A stretch of 64,000 nt of DNA from Pseudomonas urmiensis (GTDB lineage Bacteria > Pseudomonadota > Gammaproteobacteria > Pseudomonadales > Pseudomonadaceae). Positions 7,365 through 17,963 of this stretch are shown piece after piece (positions within the stretch are counted from its first letter, which is position 1; every line of letters starts with the position of its first letter). The position numbers and the translations under genes were made by a program. A model generated the notes under the pieces. It did not search any database. It saw only the letters and a program-made list of their open reading frames with translations, and was not told the origin of the DNA. Location of the stretch: the NCBI RefSeq assembly GCF_014268815.2, contig NZ_JABWRE020000001.1, positions 3,663,001 through 3,727,000 on the forward strand, read 5' to 3'.

Positions 7365-9803
7365 ATGGCCGCGCCCGCCTTTCCTCCCATCCGTCCCCGC
7401 TTCGCCGCCATGGCGCTGCTCAGCCTGTTCGGTCTCGCCGGCTGCCAGATGGGCGGCTATCAGGACAGCGTGCCACCGACCACTGGCGTGCAGCCACTCA
7501 AAGGCCTGGCGCAGAACGTTTCGGTACGCCGCAACGCCATGGGCGCGCCGCTGATCGAGAGCAGCAACTTCCACGATGCGCTGTTCAGCCTGGGCTACGT
7601 GCATGCCGGTGATCGCATCGAGCAGATGATCAGCATGCGCTTGCTGGCCCAGGGCCGTTTGGCCGAACTCGCAGGCCCCGAGGCGCTGGATATCGACCGC
7701 TTGATGCGCGCCGCCAATCTCAAGCAGAACTCAGCCCAGCTGTACGCCGATGCGTCGCCGCGGCTCAAGCGCTTCTTCGAAGTCTATGCGCGCGGGGTCA
7801 ACGCCTACCTGTTCCGCTACCGCGACAAACTGCCGGCCGAGCTCGCCCGCAGTGGCTATCGCCCGGAATACTGGAAGCCTGAGGATTCGGCACTGGTGTT
7901 CAGCCTGTATGCCTTCAGCCAATCGGTGAATGTGCAGGAAGAGCTGGCGGCCCTGACCCTTGCGCAAAAAGTTGGCAGCGACAAGCTGGCTTGGCTACTG
8001 CCTGGTGCGCCGGACGAGCCGCTGGCCGAAGCCGAAGTCGACAAGCTCAAGGGGCTCAACCTGGCCAGCCAATTGCCAGGCCTGGCGGCCCTGACCAGCG
8101 CCAGCCAAAAGCTCGCCGACCTTGGCCTGCTCGGCAGCCCAGGCTCGGCCAACCTCGCCCTGGGCCCGCAGCGCAGCCGCAGTGGCAAGAGCCTGTTGGC
8201 CAGTGATAGCCGCGCCGCCTGGGCACTGAGCCCGGTCCAGATCCATACCGGCAAGTACCAGGTCGCCGGCCTGTCGCTGCCGGGCTTGCCGATTCTGCTC
8301 GGCGGCTACAACGGCAAGCTGGCCTGGAGCAGCAGTGCGGTCATGGCCGATAATCAGGACCTGTACCTGGAACAGGTACGCCGCCAGGGCACGCAACTGA
8401 CCTACCTGGCCGATGGCAAATGGCTGCAAGCCCGCGCCCGCAGCGAAACCTTCTTCGCCCGCGGCCAGCGCCCACTGCGCGAAGTCATGTACGACACCCG
8501 CCACGGCACCCTGCTCGGCCAACCGGGCACTAACGGCCTGGGCCTGGCCCTGAGCCTGCCGCAGCTCAAGGGTGATCGCAGCCTCGATGCGCTGTTCGAC
8601 CTGACCCGTGCGGCCAACGTCGAGCGCGCCTTCGACAGCACCCGCGAGGTCGGTGCAGCCGCCCTGAACTTTGTCTTCGCCGAGCCCCAGCACATTGGCT
8701 GGCAGGTCAGCGGCCGCTACCCCAATCGCCGTGAAGGCCAGGGCCTGCTGCCCTCGCCAGGCTGGGACGGGCGGTATGACTGGGACGGCTACGCCGACCC
8801 GATGCTGCACCCCTACGATCAGGACCCACCAGCAGGCTGGATTGGCCATGCCAACCAGCGCAGCCTGCCCAAGGGCTACGGCATGCAGCTGTCCAACACC
8901 TGGTACTACCCGGAGCGCGCCGAGCGCCTGGCGCAGTTGGCAGGTAACGGCCGTCACGACAGCCGTAGCCTGATGGCGCTGCAGAACGACCAGGTCACCT
9001 TGTTGGCGGACAAACTCAAGCAGATGTTCGACGCTCCAGGCATGGCCCAACCGCTCAAGCAGGCCATTGATGCCCTGCCCGGAGCACAACGCGACAAGGC
9101 GCGCGACGCCCTGGCCCGGCTCAAGGCCTTCGATGGCCGCCTGAGCCCGGTGTCGGCGGATGCCGCGCTGTATGCGCTGTTCTTGCAGGAAGTAGCCCGG
9201 CAAACCTTCCTCGACGAGCTTGGCCCTGAGTCCAGCCCCGCTTGGCAGGCATTCGTCAGCAATGCCCAGTTGTCCTATTCGGCCCAGGCCGACCATCTGC
9301 TGGGCCGTGAAGACAGCCCGTTCTGGGATGACCGCAGCACGTCAGGGAAAGAAGACAAACCCACCATCCTCGCTCGCAGCCTGGCCGGCGCAGTGGATGC
9401 CGGCACTGCGCAACTGGGCGCTGACCGTCGCGCCTGGCAATGGGGCAAGTTGCACCAGTACCGCTGGCCAGCGGCCAACTACCATGGCCTGGGCGATGCC
9501 ATCAGCCGTGCGCCAATCGCCGCCGGTGGTGATTTCAGCACATTGGCGATGACGCCGTATGCCTGGGGGCGCAACTTCGACACGCAACTGCCGGCCTCGG
9601 CGCGGATGATCGTCGACTTCGGCCAGGCAGAGCCCTTGCAGCTGCTGACCAGCAGTGGCCAGTCCGGTAATCCGGCCAGCCGGCATTACGCTGATGGCCT
9701 GGATGCCTGGTTCAAGGGGCGGTTCATGAGCCTGCCCATCCAGCCGCAGAACTTTGCTCGGGCCTATGGCAGCCAGCGCCTGACCTTGGTACCGGGCAAG
9801 TAA
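7365..9803 (+). CDS. quiP: Penicillin-acylase-family Ntn hydrolase (QuiP-like acyl-homoserine lactone acylase)
   Basis: An 812-residue periplasmic acylase of the N-terminal nucleophile superfamily, which autocleaves into two chains and hydrolyses amide bonds. Visible are an N-terminal signal with a lipobox-like FGLAGC (Cys27), an alpha chain (to about residue 260), then the processing site Gly260-Ser261 (GSANLALGP) giving the Ser nucleophile, and beta-chain phrases such as [21 protein letters not shown] and the late [15 protein letters not shown]. Length and gene context match P. aeruginosa QuiP, which cleaves long-chain acyl-homoserine lactones; activity on quorum signals here is inferred from family. 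It is monocistronic by spacing. Confidence 0.82.
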   Translation: MAAPAFPPIRPRFAAMALLSLFGLAGCQMGGYQDSVPPTTGVQPLKGLAQNVSVRRNAMGAPLIESSNFHDALFSLGYVHAGDRIEQMISMRLLAQGRLAELAGPEALDIDRLMRAANLKQNSAQLYADASPRLKRFFEVYARGVNAYLFRYRDKLPAELARSGYRPEYWKPEDSALVFSLYAFSQSVNVQEELAALTLAQKVGSDKLAWLLPGAPDEPLAEAEVDKLKGLNLASQLPGLAALTSASQKLADLGLLGSPGSANLALGPQRSRSGKSLLASDSRAAWALSPVQIHTGKYQVAGLSLPGLPILLGGYNGKLAWSSSAVMADNQDLYLEQVRRQGTQLTYLADGKWLQARARSETFFARGQRPLREVMYDTRHGTLLGQPGTNGLGLALSLPQLKGDRSLDALFDLTRAANVERAFDSTREVGAAALNFVFAEPQHIGWQVSGRYPNRREGQGLLPSPGWDGRYDWDGYADPMLHPYDQDPPAGWIGHANQRSLPKGYGMQLSNTWYYPERAERLAQLAGNGRHDSRSLMALQNDQVTLLADKLKQMFDAPGMAQPLKQAIDALPGAQRDKARDALARLKAFDGRLSPVSADAALYALFLQEVARQTFLDELGPESSPAWQAFVSNAQLSYSAQADHLLGREDSPFWDDRSTSGKEDKPTILARSLAGAVDAGTAQLGADRRAWQWGKLHQYRWPAANYHGLGDAISRAPIAAGGDFSTLAMTPYAWGRNFDTQLPASARMIVDFGQAEPLQLLTSSGQSGNPASRHYADGLDAWFKGRFMSLPIQPQNFARAYGSQRLTLVPGK

Positions 9804-9855
9804 GCAGACAACGAAATGGGCGTAATGCTGTTCACTTAAGGCCCTTGTCGCCTGC

Positions 9856-9879
9856 TTTGGGGCCGCTTTGCGCCCCAAA
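9856..9879. terminator. GGGGC-type hairpin after quiP
   Basis: The stretch TTTGGGGC-CGCTTT-GCGCCCCAAA forms a stem-loop in the gap after the acylase gene. It is one of several near-identical hairpins in the window (also at 43006, 56401 and, degenerate, 28635), so it is either a shared terminator form or a small dispersed repeat. Confidence 0.5.
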
Positions 9880-9952
9880 ATCTGCCAACCCAAGCGAACT
9901 TCCCCTGTCAGCACACGCTCCTACTTGGTAACCCCTAGCCAGCGCGCCTGCC

Positions 9953-10969
9953 ATGGATCTTGTGATCGCCCGCCCCGAAGGCCTGTACTGCCCGCCCGGT
10001 GATTTCTACATCGACCCGTGGCGTCCGGTCGAGCGCGCGGTGATCACCCATGGCCATGGCGACCACGCGCGCACCGGCAATGCGCGCTACCTGACTGCCG
10101 AACCCGGCGCGGGGGTTCTGCGCAGCCGCCTGGGCGCGGACATCAACCTGCAGACCCTGGCCTACGGCGAGCGCCTCGATCACCACGGCGTTACCTTGAG
10201 CTTGCATCCTGCCGGGCACGTGCTCGGCTCGGCCCAGGTGCGCCTGGAATACCAGGGCGAGGTGTGGGTGGCCTCCGGCGACTACAAGGTCGAGCCCGAC
10301 GCCACCTGCGCGCCCTTCGAGCCGGTCCGTTGCCACACCTTCATCACCGAATCGACCTTCGGCCTGCCGATCTACCGCTGGCCGCCACAGGCGGTGATAT
10401 TCGAGCAGATCAACAGCTGGTGGCGGGCCAATCGCGATCAGGGCAAGGCCAGCGTGCTGTTCTGCTATGCCTTCGGCAAAGCGCAGCGCATCCTGCATGG
10501 GCTGGATGCGGGCATCGGGCCGATTCTTGTGCATGGCGCGGTCGAGCCGCTGAACCGGGTCTACCGCGACGCCGGGGTGGCCCTGCCTGAAACCCACTAT
10601 GCCGGTGACTTTATCCGTAGCGATCCGCTGCTGCGCCAAGCCATCGTACTGGCGCCACCGTCTGCTGGCGGCAGCAGCTGGATGAAACGGTTTGGCGACT
10701 ACAGCGACGCCTTCGCCAGCGGCTGGATGCGCCTGCGCGGCACCCGTCGGCGGCGCGGGGTGGATCGTGGTTTCGTCTTGTCTGACCACGCCGACTGGCC
10801 TGGATTGCTCTGGGCCATCGAGCAAACCGGGGCCGAGCGGGTGATGGTGACCCATGGCTCGGTCAATGTGCTGGTGCGCTACCTGAGTGAACGCGGGCTC
10901 GATGCCCGTGGATTCGTCACCGAATACGGCGATGAAGACGATGCCAGCGCCGAGCAGGCTTCGCCATGA
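9953..10969 (+). CDS. Ligase-associated DNA exonuclease (metallo-beta-lactamase/beta-CASP fold)
   Basis: A 338-residue nuclease of the metallo-beta-lactamase fold, related to mRNA 3'-end processing factors and SNM1-type DNA nucleases. The metal site HxHxDH is seen as HGHGDH (His33, His35, Asp37, His38); later metal ligands are in HPAGHVLGSAQ and SGDYKVE. The C-terminal beta-CASP part includes FVLSDHADWPG. The gene overlaps the following ATP-dependent ligase by 4 bp (ATGA), and the helicase and PdeM phosphoesterase of the same repair set lie downstream. The role in DNA end processing is known only by association with this cluster. Confidence 0.88.
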   Translation: MDLVIARPEGLYCPPGDFYIDPWRPVERAVITHGHGDHARTGNARYLTAEPGAGVLRSRLGADINLQTLAYGERLDHHGVTLSLHPAGHVLGSAQVRLEYQGEVWVASGDYKVEPDATCAPFEPVRCHTFITESTFGLPIYRWPPQAVIFEQINSWWRANRDQGKASVLFCYAFGKAQRILHGLDAGIGPILVHGAVEPLNRVYRDAGVALPETHYAGDFIRSDPLLRQAIVLAPPSAGGSSWMKRFGDYSDAFASGWMRLRGTRRRRGVDRGFVLSDHADWPGLLWAIEQTGAERVMVTHGSVNVLVRYLSERGLDARGFVTEYGDEDDASAEQASP

Positions 10970-12624
10970 AGGCCTTCGCCGAGCTCTACCTGCGCCTGGA
11001 TGCGACCACTTCCAGCAATGCCAAGCTGCAAGCCCTGCGCGACTACTTCAGCCAGGCTCCGGCCAAGGATGCGGCGTGGGCGGTGTATTTTCTCGCCGGC
11101 GGCCGCCCCCGGCAGTTGGTGCCGACGCGGCTGCTGCGTGAACTTGCCATTGAGCTGTCGCGCCTGCCGGACTGGCTATTCGAAGAAAGCTACCAAGCGG
11201 TGGGCGATCTGGCCGAGACCATTTCCCTGCTGCTGCCGGACAACCCCCACGGCAGCGAGCAAGGCCTGGCTGAATGGGTCGAGCAGCACTTGCTGCCGCT
11301 GCGTGGGCAGCCCCCGGAGGCGGTGCGCGAGCGTCTGCCGCAGCTGTGGGCGCAGCTCGACCGGCAGAGCCTGATGCTGTGTCTTAAGCTGATCACCGGC
11401 AGCTTTCGGGTTGGCGTCTCCAAGCTGCTGGTCACCCGCGCCCTGGCCCATCTGGCCGAGCTCGATGCCAAGCGCGTAGCGCAGCGCATGGTCGGCTACA
11501 CCGACCTAAGCCATAAACCCAGCGCCGACAGTTACCTGAAACTGATCGCCGCCGAGTCTGCCGATGAACACAGCCAGCGTGGCGGGCAGCCCTACCCGTT
11601 CTTTCTCGCCCACGCATTGCAGGCACCTACCGAGCAGTTCGACGGCCTGCTCGGCCCGCCCAGCGACTGGCAAGTGGAGTGGAAATGGGATGGCATCCGC
11701 GCCCAGGTGGTCAAGCGTGATGGTCAGTTGTGGATCTGGTCGCGGGGCGAGGAATTGGTGACCGAGCGCTTCCCCGAACTGCACAGCCTGGCCTCGACCT
11801 TGCCCGATGGCTGCGTGCTCGACGGCGAGATCCTGGTCTGGAAACCTGGCGCCACGGCCGCAGAAGTGGCAGTGCAACCGTTCGCTTTGCTGCAGCAGCG
11901 CCTTGGCCGCAAAACCCTGGGCAAGAAGCTGCTGGCCGATGCGCCGGTGGTACTGCAGGCGTACGACCTGCTCGAATGGCAGGACCAGGACTGGCGCAAC
12001 CGGCCCCAGCACGAGCGGCGCGCGCAACTGGAACGGCTGGTGGAGCAATACCCGCTGGCACCTGTCCTGCTCTCGCCCTTGCTGCAAGGTGATGACTGGG
12101 CGGATCTCGCCCGCCAGCGTGAGCAGTCACGCAGCCTTGGGGTGGAAGGCTTGATGCTCAAGCAGCGCGAGGCGCTCTACGGGGTCGGGCGAACCAAGGA
12201 CATGGGCGTGTGGTGGAAGTGGAAGATCGAGCCGTTCAGCGTCGATGCGGTACTGATCTACGCCCAACGCGGCCATGGCCGGCGCGCCAGCCTCTACAGC
12301 GACTACACCTTTGCCGTCTGGGATGCGCCTGCTGGCACTGCCCAGCGCAGCTTGGTGCCCTTCGCCAAGGCCTATTCGGGGCTCAGTGACGAAGAGATGC
12401 GCAAGGTTGACGCGATCATTCGCAAGACCACGGTGGAAACCTTCGGTCCGGTGCGCAGTGTGACCCCTACCCTGGTGTTCGAACTGGGCTTCGAGGGCAT
12501 CGCCCTGTCCAAGCGGCACAAGAGCGGCATTGCCGTGCGCTTTCCGCGAATGCTGCGCTGGCGATTGGATAAGCCAGTGGATGAGGCGGATGACCTGGGC
12601 ACCCTGCAAGCATTGCTGGCCTGA
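10966..12624 (+). CDS. ATP-dependent DNA ligase
   Basis: A 552-residue ATP-dependent ligase, in addition to the NAD-dependent LigA expected elsewhere. It has an N-terminal DNA-binding domain (1-200), then the nucleotidyltransferase domain with the KxDG adenylation motif in EWKWDGIRAQ (catalytic Lys240). Other ligase motifs are DGEILVW (motif III), GVEGLMLKQ (motif IV) and VWWKWKIEPF (motif V), followed by an OB-fold domain (about 425-545). It seals nicks and is translationally coupled to the upstream exonuclease. This combination is the conserved ligase-associated DNA repair group of many proteobacteria. Confidence 0.93.
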   Translation: MKAFAELYLRLDATTSSNAKLQALRDYFSQAPAKDAAWAVYFLAGGRPRQLVPTRLLRELAIELSRLPDWLFEESYQAVGDLAETISLLLPDNPHGSEQGLAEWVEQHLLPLRGQPPEAVRERLPQLWAQLDRQSLMLCLKLITGSFRVGVSKLLVTRALAHLAELDAKRVAQRMVGYTDLSHKPSADSYLKLIAAESADEHSQRGGQPYPFFLAHALQAPTEQFDGLLGPPSDWQVEWKWDGIRAQVVKRDGQLWIWSRGEELVTERFPELHSLASTLPDGCVLDGEILVWKPGATAAEVAVQPFALLQQRLGRKTLGKKLLADAPVVLQAYDLLEWQDQDWRNRPQHERRAQLERLVEQYPLAPVLLSPLLQGDDWADLARQREQSRSLGVEGLMLKQREALYGVGRTKDMGVWWKWKIEPFSVDAVLIYAQRGHGRRASLYSDYTFAVWDAPAGTAQRSLVPFAKAYSGLSDEEMRKVDAIIRKTTVETFGPVRSVTPTLVFELGFEGIALSKRHKSGIAVRFPRMLRWRLDKPVDEADDLGTLQALLA

Positions 12625-12721
12625 TTGACAGCGCAAAGCCACTGGCAACATGCGCAATCGCCAAGTTTATGCTTCTATCTTCAATCGCAGACCGTTCAAC
12701 CCAACGCATACCAGGACCACC

Positions 12722-13837
12722 ATGCACCACTCGACCCACGACCTGCTGTCTCCCGTTCCGGGTATCACCCGCCAGTTGCACAGTTTCCACTTCGGCCCAC
12801 GCGGGGGTGGCAAGGTCTACATCCAGGCCTCGCTGCACGCCGACGAGCTGCCCGGCATGCTGGTCGCCTGGCATTTGAAGCAGCGCCTGCTGGAGCTTGA
12901 GCAGCAAGGCCGACTGCGCCAGGAGATTGCCTTGGTCCCGGTGGCCAATCCGGTGGGGCTGGAGCAGGTGCTGCTGGACGCCCCGCTGGGGCGCTTCGAG
13001 CTCCAGAGCGGGGAGAATTTCAACCGCAATTTCGTTGATCTGTCAGACAGCATCGGTGACCAGATCGAAGGCCACTTGACCGATGACCCAGCGCACAACC
13101 TGGCCTTGATCCGCGAGTACCTGCGCCGAGGCCTGGATGCCCACCCGGCGCGCACCCCGTTGCAGTCGCAGCGCCTGTGCCTGCAACGGCTGGCCTGCGA
13201 TGCCGACATGGTGCTCGACTTGCACTGCGATTTCGAAGCGGTCGAGCACCTCTACACCACCCCAGAGGCCTGGCCCAAGGTCGAGCCGCTGGCGCGCTAC
13301 CTCGGCGCCCAGGCCAGCCTGCTGGCCACCGACTCTGGTGGCCAGTCGTTCGATGAATGCTTCAGCCTGGTCTGGTGGCAGTTGCAGCAACGTTTCGGTA
13401 AACGCTTCCCGATCCCGCAGGGCAGCTTCTCGGTGACTGTCGAGCTGCGCGGCCAGGCCGATGTCAGCCATGAACTGGCGAGCAAGGACAGCCAGGCAAT
13501 CATCGACTTCCTGACCCATGCCGGCGTCATCGATGGCCAGCCCGCGCCGCTGCCTGCCCTGCCCTACCCAGCCTCGCCGCTGGCTGCGGTGGAGCCGGTC
13601 ACCGCGCCGCTGGGCGGTTTGCTGGTGTTCCACGCCAAACCTGGCCAATACCTGGAAGCCGGGCAACTGATCGCCGAGGTGATTGATCCGCTCAGCGATC
13701 GCGTGAGCGCTTTACGCAACAGCCAGACAGGGTTGTTGTACGCACGTAGCGTGCGGCGCATGGCTACCAGCGGAATGGTCATCGCTCATGTTGCCGGCCA
13801 AGAGATCTGCCGTAGCGGCTACCTGCTGGGTAATTGA
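12722..13837 (+). CDS. Succinylglutamate desuccinylase/aspartoacylase family (M14-type) metallo-deacylase
   Basis: A 371-residue zinc enzyme of the AstE/AspA branch of M14 carboxypeptidases. Zinc and catalytic phrases visible are SLHADELPG (His and Glu), VLDLHCD (second His) and the later VTVELRGQ (a candidate general-base Glu). A C-terminal biotinyl/lipoyl-like extension around LLVFHAKPGQYLEAGQLIAEV is typical of the family. An upstream in-frame ATG at 12650 is possible, but 12722 follows AGGACCACC and starts at a normal N-terminus. It sits between the DNA ligase (97 bp before) and the Lhr-like helicase (64 bp after), in the same direction. The substrate is unknown; a metabolic gene within a repair cluster is unexpected. 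Confidence 0.8.
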   Translation: MHHSTHDLLSPVPGITRQLHSFHFGPRGGGKVYIQASLHADELPGMLVAWHLKQRLLELEQQGRLRQEIALVPVANPVGLEQVLLDAPLGRFELQSGENFNRNFVDLSDSIGDQIEGHLTDDPAHNLALIREYLRRGLDAHPARTPLQSQRLCLQRLACDADMVLDLHCDFEAVEHLYTTPEAWPKVEPLARYLGAQASLLATDSGGQSFDECFSLVWWQLQQRFGKRFPIPQGSFSVTVELRGQADVSHELASKDSQAIIDFLTHAGVIDGQPAPLPALPYPASPLAAVEPVTAPLGGLLVFHAKPGQYLEAGQLIAEVIDPLSDRVSALRNSQTGLLYARSVRRMATSGMVIAHVAGQEICRSGYLLGN

Positions 13838-13901
13838 TCGAGTAAAACCAATCGCCGCGCTCAACGGTCTGTAGAAGCACAGCCTTCGATGGATCCGCCG
13901 C

Positions 13902-16352
13902 ATGAGCGCCTCGACCGACCTTGCCAACGCCTGGTTTACCGCCCGCGGCTGGAAACCGTTCGCTTTCCAGCGCCAGGTATGGGCGGCGGTCGAGCGAGGT
14001 GAGTCAGGCCTGGTGCATGCCAGCACAGGCGCTGGCAAGACCTATGCCGTGTGGCTGGCGGCACTGCGCGCTTTTGCCCAAGCAGGCACTGCACGCCACC
14101 CAGCGCCGCTACAGGTGCTGTGGGTCACCCCTATGCGCGCCCTGGCAGCCGACACCGCGCGCGCCTTGCAGACGCCATTGGACGAGCTGGAGCTGAACTG
14201 GAGCGTGGGCGTGCGCAGTGGCGATACCAGCGCTTCGGAGCGAGCGCGCCAAGCTCGACGCTTGCCCAGCACGCTGATCACCACACCCGAAAGCCTTACC
14301 CTGCTGCTGACCCGCGAACATGCAGTTGAGGACTTTTCTACGCTGCGCATGGTAGTCGTGGACGAATGGCACGAACTGCTCGGCAACAAGCGTGGCGTGC
14401 AGTTGCAACTGGCCTTGGCGCGCTTGCGCCGCTGGCGGCCTGAGCTGGTGGTCTGGGGGCTGTCGGCCACCCTCGGCAACCTGGAGCACGCCCGCGAAGT
14501 CTTGCTGCCTGGCGCCGGCGTACTGATAAAGGGCAGGCAAGACAAGCGTTTTGAGGTCGACACCCTGCTGCCGGAGGCCATCGAACGCTTCCCCTGGGCG
14601 GGCCATATGGGCCTGAAAATGCTCGCCCAGGTCAGCGCGCAAATCGACGCCAGCGCCAGTTGCCTGGTGTTCACCAATACCCGCGCGCAAGCCGAACTCT
14701 GGTATCAGGCCCTGCTCGAGCAGCGCCCCGACTGGGCTGGATTGATTGCCCTACACCACGCCTCGCTGGCACGGCAGACCCGCGACTGGGTCGAGCGCAG
14801 CCTCAAGCAAGGCACGCTCAAGGCGGTCATCTGCACCTCCAGCCTCGATCTGGGCGTTGACTTCCTACCGGTGGAGCGTGTGCTGCAGATTGGCTCGGCC
14901 AAGGGCATCGCCCGGCTACTGCAGCGCGCAGGGCGTTCCGGGCATGCGCCGGGGCGCGCCTCGCGGATCACCCTGGTACCTACCCACAGCCTGGAACTGG
15001 TGGAAGCCGCAGCTGCCCGCCACGCCCTGGCAGCCGGCCAGATCGAGGCTCGCCAGTCGCCGCGCTTAAGCATGGATGTGCTGGTCCAGCATGTAGTCAG
15101 CATGGCTTTGGGCAGTGGCTTTCGACCGGAGCAATTGCTCCAGGAAGTGCGCAGCACCTGGGCGTTTCGCGATTTGCGCGATAACCAGTGGCAATGGGCG
15201 CTGGACTTTGTCCGCCACGGTGGCGACTCACTCAGCGCGTACCCTGACTACCAGCGCGTAGTCGCCCACCCCGATGGTGTCTGGCGAGTGGCCAGCGAGC
15301 GCTTGGCCCGCCGCCACCGTATGGGCATCGGCACCATCGTCAGCGAGGCCAGTATCAACCTCAAGTACTGGAGCAAGGGGGGCGGTGGCAAAAGCCTGGG
15401 CAGTGTCGAAGAGGCCTTCATCGCCCGCCTGCGCCCCGGCGACACCCTGGTGTTCGCCGGCCGCGTGCTGGAGCTGGTGCGCGTCGAGAACATGACCGCC
15501 TACGTGCGTCGCAGCACCTCGCGCAAGGCCGCGGTAGCGCGCTGGAATGGCGGGCGCATGCCGCTTTCCAGCGAACTGGCCGATGCCCTGGTCGCCCAGC
15601 TGGACGCCGCCGCCCACGGCCACTTCAACGGCCCGGAGATGCGCGCCGTACGTCCCTTGCTAGCCTTGCAACACACGTGGTCAGCGCTGCCCACCGAGCA
15701 GACACTGTTGGCCGAGACGCTTACCTCGCGCCAGGGATCGCACCTGTTCCTCTACCCCTTCGCCGGACGCATGGCCAACCTGGGCCTGGCCAATCTGCTG
15801 GCCTGGCGGGTCAGCCGGGCGCAGCCACTGTCAGTGTCGATCGCCGTTAGCGACTATGGCTTCGAGCTGCTTAGCCCGAGCGCTGTCGATTGGGCCAGCT
15901 ACCTGCCACCGGCGCTGTCCACCGATAACCTGCTGGAGGATGTGTTGGCCAGTCTGAACGCCGGCGAGATGGCCTTGCGGCGCTTTCGCGAAATCGCCCA
16001 GATCGCCGGCTTGGTGTTTGGCGGCTATCCGGCCGCGCAAAAAAGTACTCGGCAGATTCAGGCATCCAGTGGCCTGTTCTATGAAGTGTTTCGCAAGCAT
16101 GACGCGGGCAATCTACTGCTGGGTCAGGCGCGCGATGAAGTGTTGCGCGAGGAGTTGGAGATCGAACGGCTGCACCGGCAACTGCTGAAGATGAGCAGGT
16201 TGCGCTTGGATTTACGCGCGCTGCGCCGGCCCGGGCCGCTGGCGTTTGCACTATTGGTCGAAGGCATGCGCGAGACGTTGAGCACCGAGAAACTGGCCGA
16301 TCGCATTGCGCGGATGGTCGCTGATTTGGAAAAAATGGCAGATAGAGGCTGA
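13902..16352 (+). CDS. Ligase-associated DNA damage response DEXH-box helicase (Lhr-core type)
   Basis: An 816-residue superfamily 2 helicase. The Walker A motif is STGAGKT (about 41-47), motif II is DEWH in [11 protein letters not shown], motif III is GLSATL, and the C-terminal RecA-like domain shows [13 protein letters not shown] (motif VI). After about residue 420 there is a winged-helix and Lhr-specific domain ending near 810. This is the Lhr-Core form, 3'-5' DNA translocases, found together with an ATP-dependent ligase, an MBL-fold exonuclease and PdeM. Start at 13902 follows GATCCGCCGC; it is separated by 62 bp from pdeM. Confidence 0.92.
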   Translation: MSASTDLANAWFTARGWKPFAFQRQVWAAVERGESGLVHASTGAGKTYAVWLAALRAFAQAGTARHPAPLQVLWVTPMRALAADTARALQTPLDELELNWSVGVRSGDTSASERARQARRLPSTLITTPESLTLLLTREHAVEDFSTLRMVVVDEWHELLGNKRGVQLQLALARLRRWRPELVVWGLSATLGNLEHAREVLLPGAGVLIKGRQDKRFEVDTLLPEAIERFPWAGHMGLKMLAQVSAQIDASASCLVFTNTRAQAELWYQALLEQRPDWAGLIALHHASLARQTRDWVERSLKQGTLKAVICTSSLDLGVDFLPVERVLQIGSAKGIARLLQRAGRSGHAPGRASRITLVPTHSLELVEAAAARHALAAGQIEARQSPRLSMDVLVQHVVSMALGSGFRPEQLLQEVRSTWAFRDLRDNQWQWALDFVRHGGDSLSAYPDYQRVVAHPDGVWRVASERLARRHRMGIGTIVSEASINLKYWSKGGGGKSLGSVEEAFIARLRPGDTLVFAGRVLELVRVENMTAYVRRSTSRKAAVARWNGGRMPLSSELADALVAQLDAAAHGHFNGPEMRAVRPLLALQHTWSALPTEQTLLAETLTSRQGSHLFLYPFAGRMANLGLANLLAWRVSRAQPLSVSIAVSDYGFELLSPSAVDWASYLPPALSTDNLLEDVLASLNAGEMALRRFREIAQIAGLVFGGYPAAQKSTRQIQASSGLFYEVFRKHDAGNLLLGQARDEVLREELEIERLHRQLLKMSRLRLDLRALRRPGPLAFALLVEGMRETLSTEKLADRIARMVADLEKMADRG

Positions 16353-16414
16353 GGAGGCGCCAAATCGATGAGCTACCAAGCGTTGGACATCGTCAACGAT
16401 CCTGAAGGAGTGTC

Positions 16415-17074
16415 ATGGGCCAGCACCTGGTAATCGAACACTGTGGCGAAACCCTCTGGCTGCTACCGGACAAGGCCCTGTATTGGCCTGCCCGACGCGC
16501 CTTGCTGGTGGCCGACGTGCACATCGGCAAAGCCGCAAGCTTTCGCGCGCTGCATCAACCGGTGCCTCGCGGCACCACCGACGCCACGCTTGCCCGACTG
16601 GATGTATTGCTCAATACCTACGATTGCGAGCAGTTGATCGTGCTGGGCGACTTTCTCCATGCGCGCCCGGCGCGCGCACCGACCATCGTCGCCAAGCTCA
16701 CGGCTTGGCGCCAGCGTCATCGCCACCTGCGCATGGTGTTGGTACGCGGCAATCACGACCGCCACGCTGGGGATCCACCAGCAGAGCTGGGCATCGCGAT
16801 CAAGGATGAACCCTGGCTTCTGCCGCCCTTCGCCTTGCAGCACGAACCGACCGCGAACCCGACCCACCCCGTGTTGGCGGGGCACATACATCCGGTCTTC
16901 ATTCTGCGCGGCAAAGCCCGTCAGCGCTTGCGCCTGCCGTGTTTTCTGATTGACGAACAGGTCAGCTTATTGCCCGCCTTTGGTGAATTCACCGGCGGCT
17001 GGACAGTCGAGCCGCATGCCGCCACCCGCGTGTTTCTCGCGGGGGCTGAGCAGGTCTGGGCGCTGCAGCGCTGA
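16415..17074 (+). CDS. pdeM: Ligase-associated DNA damage response endonuclease PdeM
   Basis: A 219-residue calcineurin-like metallophosphoesterase. Metal ligands are visible as the DVHIGK phrase (replacing DxH), LGDFLH (GD motif), VRGNHDRH (GNHD) and LAGHIHPV (GHIH). The family is manganese-dependent with phosphodiesterase or endonuclease activity. It is the last gene of the ligase/exonuclease/helicase group, and a good Shine-Dalgarno (AAGGAG) precedes the ATG. The stop is immediately followed by the stop of a convergent small gene, with no intergenic base between them. Confidence 0.9.
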   Translation: MGQHLVIEHCGETLWLLPDKALYWPARRALLVADVHIGKAASFRALHQPVPRGTTDATLARLDVLLNTYDCEQLIVLGDFLHARPARAPTIVAKLTAWRQRHRHLRMVLVRGNHDRHAGDPPAELGIAIKDEPWLLPPFALQHEPTANPTHPVLAGHIHPVFILRGKARQRLRLPCFLIDEQVSLLPAFGEFTGGWTVEPHAATRVFLAGAEQVWALQR

Positions 17075-17299
17075 TCAGGCTACAGGGGCTGGAGGCGGCT
17101 CATCGGGCAGGGTTGGCTCGCCCGGTTCCATCGGTGGATGCTCACCAGGTTCGGGCGGCTGCGGGGTGTCTGGATCAGGCTGGTGCGGCACGCCACCGGC
17201 TTGCAGCGGCGGATGGGCCAGCAGTGACCATGCAAGCAACCCGATCTGATTGGGCTGCAGGACGGCCAGCTTCGCACTGATTGCGGGATTGAGTTTCAT
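17075..17299 (-). CDS. Small proline-rich protein of unknown function
   Basis: A 74-residue protein. The first 35 residues are mixed hydrophobic (KLAVLQPNQIGLLAWSLLAH) and the rest is a Pro/Gly/Glu-rich tail (PDPDTPQPPEPGEHPPMEPG). The start at 17299 follows AGGAGCTGTCT, a good ribosome site; an upstream in-frame ATG at 17332 lacks one. It is convergent with pdeM and upstream of no obvious partner. The low-complexity tail suggests an exposed or intrinsically disordered region. I do not recognise a family. Confidence 0.65.
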   Translation of the reverse strand: MKLNPAISAKLAVLQPNQIGLLAWSLLAHPPLQAGGVPHQPDPDTPQPPEPGEHPPMEPGEPTLPDEPPPAPVA

Positions 17300-17396
17300 A
17301 GACAGCTCCTGACGAGAGCCAGCGCACGTCATGCGCGCTGGAACTGTTCACTCGTTGGAGTGCCAGGCAGGGCAGGAATTCCCCGCGCTCGTCGGC

Positions 17397-17963
17397 TCAG
17401 GTGCGCGGCAGGGTGACGCCACGCTGGCCCTGGTACTTGCCACCGCGGTCCTTGTAGGACACTTCACACTCTTCGTCGGACTCCAGGAACAGCATCTGCG
17501 CCACGCCTTCATTGGCGTAGATCTTCGCCGGCAGCGTGGTGGTGTTGGAGAACTCGAGGGTTACATGGCCTTCCCACTCGGGCTCGAGCGGGGTGACGTT
17601 GACGATGATGCCGCAGCGGGCATAGGTGCTCTTGCCCAGGCAGATGGTCAGCACATTGCGTGGAATGCGGAAGTATTCGACGGTGCGGGCCAAGGCAAAG
17701 GAGTTCGGCGGGATGATGCAGACGTCGCTCTTGACGTCGACAAAGCTGCCGGCATCGAAGTTCTTCGGATCGACGGTGGCCGAATTGATGTTGGTGAAGA
17801 CTTTGAATTCGTCAGCGCAGCGTACGTCGTAGCCATAGCTGGAGACGCCGAAGGAGATCACCCGGCTGTCTGCCTCGCCGCGCATCTGGCGCTCGACGAA
17901 CGGTTCGATCATGCCGTGTTCCTGCGCCATGCGGCGAATCCACTTATCCGATTTGATGCTCAT
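17397..17963 (-). CDS. dcd: dCTP deaminase
   Basis: A 188-residue enzyme converting dCTP to dUTP and ammonia, the main route to dUMP for thymidylate synthesis in gram-negative bacteria. The family core is seen in [16 protein letters not shown], the glycine-rich [12 protein letters not shown] and the catalytic region [18 protein letters not shown], with the general-base Glu in this last phrase. Length matches the E. coli enzyme (193). A longer in-frame ORF extends upstream to 18167, but the conserved [13 protein letters not shown] start at 17963 is used. The gene is monocistronic and divergent from the cold shock gene. Confidence 0.97.
   Translation of the reverse strand: MSIKSDKWIRRMAQEHGMIEPFVERQMRGEADSRVISFGVSSYGYDVRCADEFKVFTNINSATVDPKNFDAGSFVDVKSDVCIIPPNSFALARTVEYFRIPRNVLTICLGKSTYARCGIIVNVTPLEPEWEGHVTLEFSNTTTLPAKIYANEGVAQMLFLESDEECEVSYKDRGGKYQGQRGVTLPRT

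Noticed and set aside
7995..9296. Open frame of 433 codons opposite quiP
   Set aside because: Antisense shadow; the acylase on the plus strand has its full nucleophile and chain features.
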